From assembly GCF_051304405.1 (NCBI RefSeq), contig NZ_JBPPGG010000004.1, forward strand, positions 322,675 through 386,674: 64,000 nt of DNA, given 5' to 3'. The notes beneath the pieces are model-generated. The model saw only the letters and a list, made by a program, of their open reading frames with translations. It had not been told where the DNA came from and ran no database searches. Of this stretch, positions 16,681 through 26,288 are shown one piece after another. Each line of letters opens with the position of its first letter. The stretch's first letter is position 1. Made by a program: the position numbers and the translations under genes. The DNA is from Pedomonas sp051304405. Lineage in GTDB: Bacteria > Pseudomonadota > Alphaproteobacteria > Sphingomonadales > Sphingomonadaceae.

Positions 16681-17502
16681 TCACTCGCGCATGATGAGCG
16701 TGTCCTGCGGCACCCGGGCGGCAAGGGTGAGGGCGGTGCTGCCGATCGCGGCCTGAAGAATCCCGCCGGACCCGTCCGTCGTCAGCACCAGCAGGTCCGC
16801 GGCGGTTTCGGCAAGCGTCTTGCTCACCACCTGCGCCACCTCGCCATAGTCCAGCACGCTCCGGATCCGCTGGCGGATGTCGTCGGTCAGGTCGGGGTGG
16901 GCGAGCATCGCCTCCAGCCGCAGCACGGCCTGCTCGCACACCTGCCCCCGGGCGTCCTCGGTGTCGAGCCACGGGCCGTAGGGCACCTGATAGGCATGGA
17001 CCAGCTGGATGGCCGCTTCCGGGAACATCCGGGCGGCGCGGACCAGCGCCGTGCGGGAGGCCTCGGAGAGGTCCGTCGCGAACAGCAGGTTGCGATAGAC
17101 GCCGCGCGGGCGCTGCTTGACCACCAGCACCGGCACATGCGCGTGGCGGACGATGTGATCCACCGCCGTGCCCAGCACGAAATCGCCCAGTGCGTTGAAG
17201 CGGGCAACGCCGGTGACGATGAGCCCGCTGCCGCTCACCTGGGCGGTGGCGGCGATGGTGGCGGGAACCGGGCCGGTCGGGAGCAGGATCTCCGCATCCA
17301 TCAGCGGATCGGCGAGGGTCTCCCGCACTTCCGAGGCGTCGGGCTGACGCGCAGCGTTCCGGGCCGACTTCTCGTCGAGCACATGGATGATTCGCAGCGG
17401 CGCGCCCCAGTGGGCGGCGAGCTGGGCGGCCCGGTCCACCGCGCGGTCGCAGCGGGGACTGAGGTCGGTGGCGACCAGGACCGAAAAACTTTCAGAGGGC
17501 AT
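16681..17502 (-). CDS. Universal stress protein, tandem UspA domains
   Basis: A 273-residue protein made of two UspA-like units. The first begins SVLVATDLSPRCDRAVDRAA and the second RNLLFATDLSEASRTALVRA, each with the ATDLS nucleotide-pocket strand. The first unit contains GLIVTGVARFN, while the second ends with LLVLTTDGSGG, so the Gly-rich ATP-binding signature is only partly kept. Such proteins accumulate under stress; the molecular role is generally unclear. It is monocistronic and converges on the MFS gene with only 7 bp between. Confidence 0.9.
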   Translation of the reverse strand: MPSESFSVLVATDLSPRCDRAVDRAAQLAAHWGAPLRIIHVLDEKSARNAARQPDASEVRETLADPLMDAEILLPTGPVPATIAATAQVSGSGLIVTGVARFNALGDFVLGTAVDHIVRHAHVPVLVVKQRPRGVYRNLLFATDLSEASRTALVRAARMFPEAAIQLVHAYQVPYGPWLDTEDARGQVCEQAVLRLEAMLAHPDLTDDIRQRIRSVLDYGEVAQVVSKTLAETAADLLVLTTDGSGGILQAAIGSTALTLAARVPQDTLIMRE

Positions 17503-17635
17503 GACGGCGAGGGCCTCCTTCGTAACGGGCGCAGAACGAGCGGCAGAATAAGAGGCGCTGCCGCAGGGTTCAACGGATCGCCCCTGCGGCAGATTCGCCG
17601 CCGTCTCCTGCCTGACATGGTGGCATGAGACGCAT

Positions 17636-17666
17636 AAGACAACGCCCGGGTCAGGAGGCCCGGGCG
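17636..17666 (-). terminator. Terminator of dnaX-ybaB
   Basis: CGCCCGGG (17643-17650) pairs with CCCGGGCG (17659-17666). In the minus direction it is followed by TTGTCTTATG. It lies 30 bp past the ybaB stop. Confidence 0.65.
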
Positions 17667-17696
17667 CGTCACCATGTGCAAATCTGCCGGAAGCCG

Positions 17697-18017
17697 TCAG
17701 AACGGCAGCTTCATGCCCGGCGGCAGGGGCAGGCCCTGGGTCAGCTTGCTCATTTCCTCCTGCGCCCGGGCGTCGGCCTTGGCGCGCGAATCGTTGATGG
17801 CGGCGGCCACCAGATCCTCCAGCACCTCGCGCTCGGCCGGGTCGATCAGCGACGGGTCGATGGAGACGCGCACGATCTTGCCCTTGGCGGTGGAGACCAC
17901 CTTCACCAGACCCGCGCCCGACTGGCCCTCCACCTCGATGGTGTCGAGCCGGGCCTGCGCTTCGGCCATCTTGGCCTGCATGTTCTGCGCGGCCTTCATG
18001 ATCTCCTGGATGTTCAT
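17697..18017 (-). CDS. ybaB: YbaB/EbfC family nucleoid-associated protein
   Basis: A 106-residue protein starting MNIQEIMKAAQNMQAKMAE, with the GQSGAGLVKVVSTAKGKIVRV core and a C-terminal LPPGMKLPF tail, as in the YbaB/EbfC DNA-binding family. It follows dnaX with a 4-bp ATGA overlap, the near-universal bacterial arrangement, so the two are translated together. Confidence 0.95.
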   Translation of the reverse strand: MNIQEIMKAAQNMQAKMAEAQARLDTIEVEGQSGAGLVKVVSTAKGKIVRVSIDPSLIDPAEREVLEDLVAAAINDSRAKADARAQEEMSKLTQGLPLPPGMKLPF

Positions 18018-19801
18018 CGCTGAGCACTCCTCAAACTGTTGGGCGCGGCGGGGTCGAGACCCGCGCCGGGGTCGGCCGTGTCGGCCTCCAGAATGTTGAT
18101 CAGTTCCGCGCCGGGGAAAGTCTCCATCGCGGCGCGCACCAGCGGATCCGCCAGCACCTCGGCGCGAATGGCCTCGGCGCGGGCCACTTCCTGCTCGCGC
18201 AGGGTCATCTCGCCGGGCGCCTGGCTCAGGCTCACCAGCCAGCGGGTGCCGGTCCAGGCCTCCAGGCACTGCATCATGCGTTGCAGCAGGTCGCGCGGGG
18301 CGCGATCGGTCAGCCGCAGCTCCACCTTGCCGGGAGCGTAGGAGACCAGATGCACGTCATCCCGCAGCGCCTTGCCCAGAAGCAGCTCGCGGCGCGATTC
18401 GAACAGGCGCACCAGCCCCTCGAAGTCCGCCGGGGCGGCCTCATGGGGCGGCGGCGCGATCTTGGCGGCCGGGTGGTGCAGCACGTCTGCGCTCGGTGGC
18501 GCACTCGGTGGCGCACTCGGCGGCGCGCTCGCAGGCGCGCTGGCGGCGCAGGATTCGGGCGCCGCCTCCAGCCGGGCGGCCGGCGCCGATGCCCCGGCGG
18601 CCGGCGCGCGCGCGCCGCTGCCCACCGCGATCGATTCGCCGTTCTCCAGCTTTTTCAGAAGGTCGAGCGGGTCCGGCATACCGGCGGCGTGGATGACGCG
18701 CAGCACGGCCATTTCCGCCGCCTGAATGGGCGAGGGCGCGTTCTGCACTTCCTGCAGGCCCTTGAGCAGCAACTGCCACAGCCGGTGCAGCGCGCCGAAG
18801 CCGAGCGTCTCCACCCAGCCCAGCGCCCGCTGGCGCTCCGCCTCGGCCAGCCCGTCGGTGTGCTCCTCCGGCGCCAGCTTCAGGCGGGTGAGCGCGTGGA
18901 CCATCTCCAGCAGGTCCTGCACGATCGTCGCCGGGTCCGCTCCCGCCTCGTACTGGCGGCGCAGGTTGGCGAGGGCCGGCTTGGGCTGGCCCTCCAGAAT
19001 GTGCTGCATCAGGTCGGCAATGAGGGCGCGGTCGGCAAGGCCGATCATGTCCCGCACCGCCGCCGTCGTCACCGTGCCGCCGCCGTGGGCGATGGCCTGG
19101 TCGAGAATGGAAAGACCGTCGCGCACCGAGCCCTCGGCAGCGCGGGCGATGATGGTCAGCGCCTCCGGCTCGGCCGTCGCGCCCTCCTTCTCCACGATGG
19201 ACTGGAAGTGGGCGGCAAGCACATCGGTCGGGATGCGCTTGAGGTCGAAGCGCTGGCAGCGCGACAGCACCGTGACCGGGACCTTGCGAATCTCGGTGGT
19301 GGCGAAGATGAACTTCACATGCGCCGGCGGCTCTTCCAGCGTCTTGAGCAGCGCGTTGAACGCTGCCTTCGACAGCATGTGAACTTCGTCGATGATGTAG
19401 ACCTTGTAGCGCGCCGAGACGGCGGCGTAGCGCACCGCGTCGATGATCTCGCGCACGTCGTCGATGCCGGTGCGGGAAGCCGCGTCCATCTCCACCACGT
19501 CGATGTGGCGGGATTCGCTGATCGCGCGGCAGGGCTCGCATTGGCCGCAGGGCGAAATGGTGGGGCCGCCGGTGCCGTCCGGCCCGACGCAGTTCAGCGC
19601 CTTGGCGATGAGGCGGGCGGTCGAGGTCTTGCCGACGCCGCGCACGCCGGTGAGCAGGAAGGCATGGGCAAGACGGCCGGTCTCGATGGCATTGGCCAGC
19701 GTCCGCACCATGGCATCCTGGCCGATGAGAGCCTCGAATGTGGAGGGGCGGTATTTCCGCGCGAGAACGCGGTATGCCTCGGGCGCGGTGGTGTCAGTCA
19801 T
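18014..19801 (-). CDS. dnaX: DNA polymerase III subunit gamma/tau
   Basis: A 595-residue clamp-loader subunit. The AAA+ domain shows the P-loop GVRGVGKTS (about 52-60), the zinc site C71-C85-C88-C91 and Walker B IIDEVHM (about 136-142). The C-terminal half is the tau part that contacts the polymerase and helicase. A Pro/Ser/Ala repeat (APPS units, about 430-450 residues in) lies in the linker and is encoded by 12-bp direct repeats around 18490-18540. No A-rich slippery heptamer for a shorter gamma product was noticed. It lies between the SRP RNA gene and ybaB, the usual order. Confidence 0.97.
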   Translation of the reverse strand: MTDTTAPEAYRVLARKYRPSTFEALIGQDAMVRTLANAIETGRLAHAFLLTGVRGVGKTSTARLIAKALNCVGPDGTGGPTISPCGQCEPCRAISESRHIDVVEMDAASRTGIDDVREIIDAVRYAAVSARYKVYIIDEVHMLSKAAFNALLKTLEEPPAHVKFIFATTEIRKVPVTVLSRCQRFDLKRIPTDVLAAHFQSIVEKEGATAEPEALTIIARAAEGSVRDGLSILDQAIAHGGGTVTTAAVRDMIGLADRALIADLMQHILEGQPKPALANLRRQYEAGADPATIVQDLLEMVHALTRLKLAPEEHTDGLAEAERQRALGWVETLGFGALHRLWQLLLKGLQEVQNAPSPIQAAEMAVLRVIHAAGMPDPLDLLKKLENGESIAVGSGARAPAAGASAPAARLEAAPESCAASAPASAPPSAPPSAPPSADVLHHPAAKIAPPPHEAAPADFEGLVRLFESRRELLLGKALRDDVHLVSYAPGKVELRLTDRAPRDLLQRMMQCLEAWTGTRWLVSLSQAPGEMTLREQEVARAEAIRAEVLADPLVRAAMETFPGAELINILEADTADPGAGLDPAAPNSLRSAQR

Positions 19802-19825
19802 TCCCTGGCCAGTCTGGTTTTGGGT

Positions 19826-19918
19826 GGGAGCCGGGAACGACCCAGACCGGAATCGTTACGGCTGCTTCCTTCCGGACCTGACCGGGTTGGCGAGCGGCCT
19901 GCCCGCCCCGACTCCCAG
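19826..19918 (-). ncRNA. ffs: Signal recognition particle RNA (4.5S type)
   Basis: The minus strand carries the conserved SRP domain IV core GGTCAGGTCCGGAAGGAAGC followed by AGCC, with the GGAA tetraloop. It is flanked by long complementary arms (GGGAGTCGGGGCGGGC on the 5' side, GGTCGTTCCCGGCTCCC on the 3' side), giving a single ~93-nt hairpin. The gene lies just upstream of dnaX on the same strand, a common alphaproteobacterial arrangement. Ends are set from the pairing arms and may be off by a few bases. Confidence 0.93.
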
Positions 19919-20016
19919 ACCCCGTTATCCACGAATTTCCGTCGAGCGCAACAGGCGCTTGCACAAATCTCGCCGGAAGGGGCACTGTGCAGGCCGAAAC
20001 CAGAGGTTTTCCAAGC

Positions 20017-20961
20017 ATGAGTGCCGACCCGTTCCTCGCCCCCATCCCCGCGTCCAGCCTTGGCTTTACCGGAAGCAGCTTCGACCGCACCGACGAATTG
20101 CGCCGCGACCCCGCCTGGGTGGAGGCCATGCGGCGGCGGCCGGATGCGGCGTGGCTCCTGTTCGAGGACCTGAAGCCCTTCCTCACGGTGGCCGACGGCA
20201 CGCCGGACCTGCTGTGGCTGCCGGGCAGCGCGGTCGAGCCGCTGCTCGCCCCCGGGGGCGACTGGGCCTTCCTGGGGCTGGACGAGAACGGCGCACCCCG
20301 CTTCGCCGCCAACCTTGGCTCAGGCGCCGCCGCGCCCGGCGCCGCCGCCGAGCCGTGGGAGCTGCGCCCCGCCGCCATCGCCATGGGCGGCGACGCCCGC
20401 ACCGCCGTGCTCGGCCAGGCGCGCTCGCTGCTGGCCTGGCACGGGCGGCACCGCTTCTGCGCCAACTGCGGCAGCCCGACCGCCATCGCCAAGGCCGGCT
20501 ACGGCCGCCTGTGCGAGAACGCCGCCTGCGCCGCCGAACACTTCCCCCGCGTCGACCCGGTGGTCATCATGCTGGTGGTGGCGGGCGAGAACTGCCTCGT
20601 CGGCCGCCAGCCGCACTTCGCCCCGGGCATGTACTCCGCCCTCGCCGGATTCGTGGAACCGGGGGAAAGCCTCGAGGAAGCCGTGCGCCGCGAGGTGTGG
20701 GAAGAAGCAGGCCTGCGCGTCGGGCGCGTGCGCTACGTCGCCAGCCAGCCCTGGCCCTTCCCCTCCAGCCTCATGGTCGGCTGCTTCGCCGAAGCACTGG
20801 GGCGCGACATCCGAATCGACGAAACCGAACTGGAAGACGCCCGCTGGTTCACCCGCGCCGACGTGCGCGCCGCCCTCCGGGACGAAGGGCCCTTCAACTG
20901 CCCGCCACCCATCGCCATCGCCCGCCACCTGCTGGAAACCTGGGCGGCACTGGGGGGATGA
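20017..20961 (+). CDS. nudC: NAD(+)/NADH diphosphatase (RNA deNADding Nudix enzyme)
   Basis: A 314-residue NudC. The zinc ribbon C148-C151-C166-C171 (FCANCG ... CENAAC) precedes the Nudix box GFVEPGESLEEAVRREVWEE starting at 211, and the NudC-specific SQPWPFPSSLM motif follows it. NudC hydrolyses NAD(H) and removes NAD caps from RNA 5' ends. The N-terminal 120 residues are the usual divergent domain. It is divergent from ffs-dnaX. Confidence 0.95.
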   Translation: MSADPFLAPIPASSLGFTGSSFDRTDELRRDPAWVEAMRRRPDAAWLLFEDLKPFLTVADGTPDLLWLPGSAVEPLLAPGGDWAFLGLDENGAPRFAANLGSGAAAPGAAAEPWELRPAAIAMGGDARTAVLGQARSLLAWHGRHRFCANCGSPTAIAKAGYGRLCENAACAAEHFPRVDPVVIMLVVAGENCLVGRQPHFAPGMYSALAGFVEPGESLEEAVRREVWEEAGLRVGRVRYVASQPWPFPSSLMVGCFAEALGRDIRIDETELEDARWFTRADVRAALRDEGPFNCPPPIAIARHLLETWAALGG

Positions 20962-20991
20962 GGGCTATTACGGGATTGAATTTTTTTTGTT

Positions 20992-21265
20992 TGCAGAGGG
21001 TCGCGGACCCTCTGCACTCCCTTTCGTTTTGCGGCCGTGTTTCAGGCACGCACTGGAGATTGGGGGCGGGGCAAAAGTTGAGATGGGAAAGGGGCGCGCC
21101 CGTGTCTCGCGTTTCTGCGCACCTCCCGGCCGTACCAGAACACGCCTCGCCAGTTGCCAGACGCGGCCCGATCAATCCCCCTTTTTCAGAGGACTCCTCC
21201 GGTCCTGCCGGACACGGCCCGAAAAACGAATGGGAGGTTGCAGGAGGGGTAAGCCCCTCCTGCAA
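20992..21265. repeat. Palindrome-ended intergenic repeat, copy A
   Basis: This element fills most of the 343-bp gap between the convergent nudC and pheA genes. The left end is the hairpin TGCAGAGGG/CCCTCTGCA (20992-21016) followed by TTCGTTTTGCGGCCGTGT. The right end is ACACGGCCCGAAAAACGAA (21212-21230) followed by a 12-bp perfect stem TTGCAGGAGGGG/CCCCTCCTGCAA (21238-21265). The two ends are inverted versions of each other. An inner block near 21168-21195 (GCGGCCCGATCAATCCCC) also recurs in the other copies. The 8-T run just after nudC (20981-20988) lies outside the element. Confidence 0.8.
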
Positions 21266-21304
21266 ATCAAGACACTGAAATTTCAAGAAAAAATCAGCGA
21301 CAGC

Positions 21305-22237
21305 TTAATCGCCTGAGGGCGTGTCCAGCGCGTCCGGGTGCTGGCGGGTGAGGGCCTGCGGGTAGGTTCCGAAGATGCGCAGGCGTTTGGAGTGGAACTC
21401 CAGTTCCTCGAGGGCGCGTTGCACGGCCGGGTCGTCGGGCGAGCCTTCGAAGTCGGCGAAGAATTCGCTGGCGGTGAAGGTGCCCTGCTGCTGGTAGCTT
21501 TCCAGCTTGGTGATGTTGATGCCGTTGGTGGCGAAGCCGCCCAGCGCCTTGTAGAGCGCGGCCGGGATGTTGCGGACTTCGAAGAAGATGGTGGTCATCA
21601 CCGCGCCGTTGGCGGGATTCGGCTTCAGCGGTTCGCGGGCCAGCACCACGAAGCGGGTGGTGTTGTGGGCCACGTCCTCGATGCCCTCGACCAGGGTGTC
21701 GAGGTCATAGATCTGCGCGGCGAAGCTGGAGGCGATGGCGGCCATGTCCGGCTCGCGCCGTTCGGCGACGAGGGCGGCTGCGCCTGCGGTATCGGCGAAG
21801 GGCACCTGGCTGATGCTGCGCGCCGCGCACCATTTGCGGGTCTGGCTCAGCGCCTGGGTGTGGCTGTAGGCGCGGCGGATATCTTCCAGCTTTGCGCCTT
21901 TGACCGCGAGCAGGCTGTGGCGCACCCGCAGGAAGTGTTCGCCCACGATGTGCAGGTTGGAGGCGGGCAGCAGGAAGTGAATCTCGGCAACCCGGCCCGC
22001 GTAGCTGTTCTCGATGGGAATGACCGCGTGGTTTGCCTTGCCGGACTCCACCGCCTCGAACGCCTCGTCGAAGGTGAAGCAGGGCAGGGCCAGCCCCTCG
22101 GGGAACACCTGCTTTGTGGCGAGGTGGGAATAGGCGCCCGGCGCGCCCTGAAAGGCGACGGCCTGCGCGGGCCGTTCGGCGGCCGCGGCGGTCATGCGCG
22201 AGACCATCTCGCGCGCGGGTTCGGGGTAGATCTGCAT
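21305..22237 (-). CDS. pheA: Prephenate dehydratase
   Basis: A 310-residue monofunctional prephenate dehydratase, converting prephenate to phenylpyruvate in phenylalanine synthesis. Key segments are AFQGAPGAYSHLA, VIPIENSYAGRV and the catalytic NTTRFVVL. A C-terminal ACT domain follows (TTIFFEVRNIPAALYKALGG, NITKLESYQ, FFADFEG), which binds phenylalanine for feedback control; the usual ESRP is ESYQ here. The start at 22237 is the last ATG that keeps the whole domain plus a normal leader. It is divergent from the cytochrome c gene. Confidence 0.95.
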   Translation of the reverse strand: MQIYPEPAREMVSRMTAAAAERPAQAVAFQGAPGAYSHLATKQVFPEGLALPCFTFDEAFEAVESGKANHAVIPIENSYAGRVAEIHFLLPASNLHIVGEHFLRVRHSLLAVKGAKLEDIRRAYSHTQALSQTRKWCAARSISQVPFADTAGAAALVAERREPDMAAIASSFAAQIYDLDTLVEGIEDVAHNTTRFVVLAREPLKPNPANGAVMTTIFFEVRNIPAALYKALGGFATNGINITKLESYQQQGTFTASEFFADFEGSPDDPAVQRALEELEFHSKRLRIFGTYPQALTRQHPDALDTPSGD

Positions 22238-22404
22238 AGACCGTGGGTTATGTAGGCCGCGCAAACCACCGTCAAGGGCGGGTTTGCCATGCTTTTTCAA
22301 GCTTCAAGCGGGACAGGGAGGGTTGCGACGGATTGCGCCTTGCTTCGGATAAAAGGCGCAACTATGGTGCGCCCCGAAATTTGGGGGTCCGCTGGAGGAC
22401 AAGC

Positions 22405-23064
22405 GTGGACGGTTTTGAGTGGAATAAGTATGCAGCTGGGGGCTTGCTGGCTGCCATCAGCATCCTGGTTGTGATCATCGTAACCGGTGAGGTTTACAAG
22501 CCGCATGTGCCCGAGGAGCGGGCCTACGCGATTCAGGGCGTCGAGGCTGCATCCGCCGAGGGCGGGGCCGCCGCCGAGCAGGGTCCGTCGATTGCCGAGC
22601 TGCTTCAGACCGCATCGGCCGAGAAGGGCGCGACTGTCTTCAAGAAGTGCGCCACCTGCCATACCATCGAGCCGGGCGGCCCGAACAAGACCGGCCCGAA
22701 TCTCTACGGCATTCTGGGTTCGTCCCATGCGCACGCGGCCGGCTTCGGCTACTCCGATGCGCTGGCGGCGAAGAAGGGCGAGCCCTGGACCTGGGAAGCC
22801 ATGGATGCCTGGCTGAGCAACCCGCGTGCCGCCATTCCGGGGAACAAGATGTCGTTCGCCGGTCTGGGCAAGGCCGAGGAGCGCGCCAACCTGCTGGCCT
22901 TCCTCAACCAGAACAGCGCCAAGCCGCTGCCGCTTCCCGAACCGCCGGCGAAGCAGGAAACCGCCGAGGCTCCGGCCGAAGGCGCGGCTGCGGACGCCGC
23001 GGGCGAGAACGCCGAGGACGGCGCTGCTGCTGCCGCTCCGAACGGCGACTCCAGCGGCCAGTAA
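22405..23064 (+). CDS. Membrane-anchored c-type cytochrome
   Basis: A 219-residue protein starting at a GTG (22405) behind GGAGGA. An uncleaved N-terminal membrane anchor (about 10-28, AAGGLLAAISILVVIIVTG) is followed by a linker and one class I cytochrome c domain with the haem site CATCH (C82, C85, H86) and the Met ligand in GNKMSFAGL. The C-terminal ~45 residues are Ala/Glu-rich. It resembles CycM/c552, which passes electrons between the bc1 complex and terminal oxidase in alphaproteobacteria. It is divergent from pheA and has its own terminator. Confidence 0.92.
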   Translation: MDGFEWNKYAAGGLLAAISILVVIIVTGEVYKPHVPEERAYAIQGVEAASAEGGAAAEQGPSIAELLQTASAEKGATVFKKCATCHTIEPGGPNKTGPNLYGILGSSHAHAAGFGYSDALAAKKGEPWTWEAMDAWLSNPRAAIPGNKMSFAGLGKAEERANLLAFLNQNSAKPLPLPEPPAKQETAEAPAEGAAADAAGENAEDGAAAAAPNGDSSGQ

Positions 23065-23112
23065 GCCAGGAGTCTCCGCGCGGCGCACGCCGGGCAGACA
23101 GAGACAGGAAAG

Positions 23113-23150
23113 GGGCGGCCCGGGTGTCCGGGTCGCCCTTTTCCTTTTTT
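23113..23150 (+). terminator. Terminator of the cytochrome c gene
   Basis: GGGCGGCCCGG (23113-23123) pairs with CCGGGTCGCCC (23128-23138; one G-T pair) and is followed by TTTTCCTTTTTT. The rest of the 23065-23383 gap holds nothing convincing beyond a weak ACCTC/GAGGT hairpin with five T residues at 23249-23265. Confidence 0.85.
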
Positions 23151-23383
23151 GGTGTCCGGAAAGTCCGTGGCTGGCCCTCAATCTTGCGGCGAATCAGCCG
23201 CGCGCCGATTTCCTGAAACACGAAATCGACGATACGGGGGTTTAAACGACCTCTGAGAGGTTTTTACCTGTCTTGGCTAGTCAGGTAGCAGCCGTCCCCG
23301 GAATCGCGCTGTAGGGGGCTTCTACGGGCGATTACGGGCCATGCCGGGGGTTGGCCGCGTCCTGTCCGGGGCCGGTCGCGACA

Positions 23384-24346
23384 TCAGCCGAGCCGGCGCA
23401 CGCACAGAATCGGCGTGTCCGTTGTCGGCTTGAGGCGGGCGACCACATCCGCCAGCGGCTCGATCACCGTCGCCATCCAGTAGGCGTTGGCGTGGATGAG
23501 GCGGGTCTCGTCCGCCATCAGGCCCACATGGCCGGGGAAGAACACGATGTCGCCGCGCCGCAGCGCGCCCCACGCGCTCTCCGGCACCGGCTCGCCCAGC
23601 GCCTGCTGCTGGTCGCTGTCGCGCGGGCAGTCGTGGCCGCAGGCCATCAGCGCGATCTGCACCAGCCCCGAGCAGTCGATGCCCGCCCGGGTGCGCCCGC
23701 CCCACAGGTAGGGCGTGCCGACCAGGCTTTCGGCCACCTGTGCCGGGTCCGCCGCCCAGTCGCCCAGCGGCCGCACGTGGCGGCGGTGGATGAAGCCGCT
23801 GCCGTCCGCAAGGGCGAGGAAGGTGTCGTCGTGGTCCGCAAGGCTGAGCCGCGCGCCCAGGGGCGCGGTCAGGTGCAGCGCGGTCTTGATGCTGGGGCCG
23901 GAGAACACCAGCCCCTGCGGCGCGCTGACCCAGTGGGTAGGCGCGTCCCGCGCGGGGTGGGTGGGCGCGTCCCGCGCGGGGGTGCCGGCAAGGCTGTCGG
24001 TCTCGATGTAGCCGACGTAGCGGTCGTGCCCGCAGTAGCCCCAGGCCCAGACTTCCCCGATCTCCAGCACGTGGAACGTCTCGCCCAGCAGCAACTGGGA
24101 CACTTGCTCCGCCTGCCGGTCGGGCGCGCGGCGCACCGCCGCCGCCGGCACACAGCACCGGGCCGGTGTGGGCTCCACGTAGCTGTGCGCCGCCATCCGG
24201 CCGTAGAGCCGGATGTCCGCCAGATCGGGCCGCCAGGCCTCGACCCGGGGGTCGAAGGCGTCGGTGGGGCGATCGAGGTGCGCCTGCCTATTCGAGAGAG
24301 GGTCGCAGGCCTTGTCCGGCCTGGGTCTCTCGCGGCTGGTTGGCAT
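23384..24346 (-). CDS. NlpC/P60 family cysteine peptidase with SH3-like region
   Basis: An NlpC/P60 endopeptidase that likely cleaves peptidoglycan stem peptides. The C-terminal catalytic domain has VGTPYLWGGRTRAGIDCSGLV (nucleophile Cys), then ALRRGDIVFFPGHVGLM (His) and ETRLIHANAY. An SH3-like region precedes it (LLLGETFHVLEIGEVWAWGYC). An 8-residue repeat ARDAPTHP, encoded by a 24-bp duplication (23933-23980), sits between SH3-like strands. No signal peptide is evident. The start at 24346 is the last ATG before the conserved part and overlaps the marR-type gene by 59 bp; it has no good ribosome site, so the N terminus is uncertain. In sphingomonads this gene usually neighbours a leucyl aminopeptidase, as here. 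Confidence 0.8.
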   Translation of the reverse strand: MPTSRERPRPDKACDPLSNRQAHLDRPTDAFDPRVEAWRPDLADIRLYGRMAAHSYVEPTPARCCVPAAAVRRAPDRQAEQVSQLLLGETFHVLEIGEVWAWGYCGHDRYVGYIETDSLAGTPARDAPTHPARDAPTHWVSAPQGLVFSGPSIKTALHLTAPLGARLSLADHDDTFLALADGSGFIHRRHVRPLGDWAADPAQVAESLVGTPYLWGGRTRAGIDCSGLVQIALMACGHDCPRDSDQQQALGEPVPESAWGALRRGDIVFFPGHVGLMADETRLIHANAYWMATVIEPLADVVARLKPTTDTPILCVRRLG

Positions 24347-24695
24347 GGGCGCGCGAGGCTGTGATCCGTTCCGCATATTCGCGAAGGAATGCATGACCCG
24401 CCTCGGTTCTTTCAACAAATATATTGCGCAGGTCGGATTCATCCTTCTGGCGGCGGACATAGCCGATCGCCCCAAGGGTGTTGAGCGCGCGGGTGACAAC
24501 GGGCTTGGAAACCTTGAGTCGGGCTGCAAGGCCCCGAACCGTGTGCGGACCGTCCATCAGGTAGACGATCAGCAGAATGGCCATCTGCCGGTTGGTCAGA
24601 TCGGGCTGGTCGGACTGCACGAAACTGATCAAGGTATGCATCCATTCCCGAAGCGGCGCCATCATTGCGTCGTCGCTTTCAAAGCCAGGGGCCAT
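24288..24695 (-). CDS. MarR-family winged-helix regulator
   Basis: A 135-residue protein. The DNA-binding segment reads DLTNRQMAILLIVYLMDGPH, then TVRGLAARLKVSKPVVTRALNTL with a wing around YVRRQKDESDLRNIFVERTE, typical of MarR. The start at 24695 is chosen because GAAGGGAG sits six bases before it; an ATG two codons upstream touches the site. It overlaps the NlpC/P60 gene and likely forms an operon with it. The ligand is unknown. Confidence 0.88.
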   Translation of the reverse strand: MAPGFESDDAMMAPLREWMHTLISFVQSDQPDLTNRQMAILLIVYLMDGPHTVRGLAARLKVSKPVVTRALNTLGAIGYVRRQKDESDLRNIFVERTEAGHAFLREYAERITASRAHANQPRETQAGQGLRPSLE

Positions 24696-24841
24696 GAGCA
24701 TCTCCCTTCAAGCTGCCCACGGGGGTGGGGCAGGCATTCCGTTAAAGTCCCTCAACAAAACGCTGGCGGCATTAATCGGCTCCCTGCATCGAAGAAAAAA
24801 TCCGCAGAAAACCTCGAAAAAACGACACAGGCCGTAAAACG

Positions 24842-26227
<1,386 letters not shown>

Positions 26228-26288
26228 GAGCGAACTCCTCTCGATTGCCGCGAGGACCGGTCCGGGGGGTGATCCGGGGGCGGACCCG

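Noticed and set aside
18014..19801. Programmed frameshift in dnaX giving a short gamma subunit
   Set aside because: No A-rich slippery heptamer or downstream stem was noticed; the linker is GC-rich Pro/Ser/Ala repeats.
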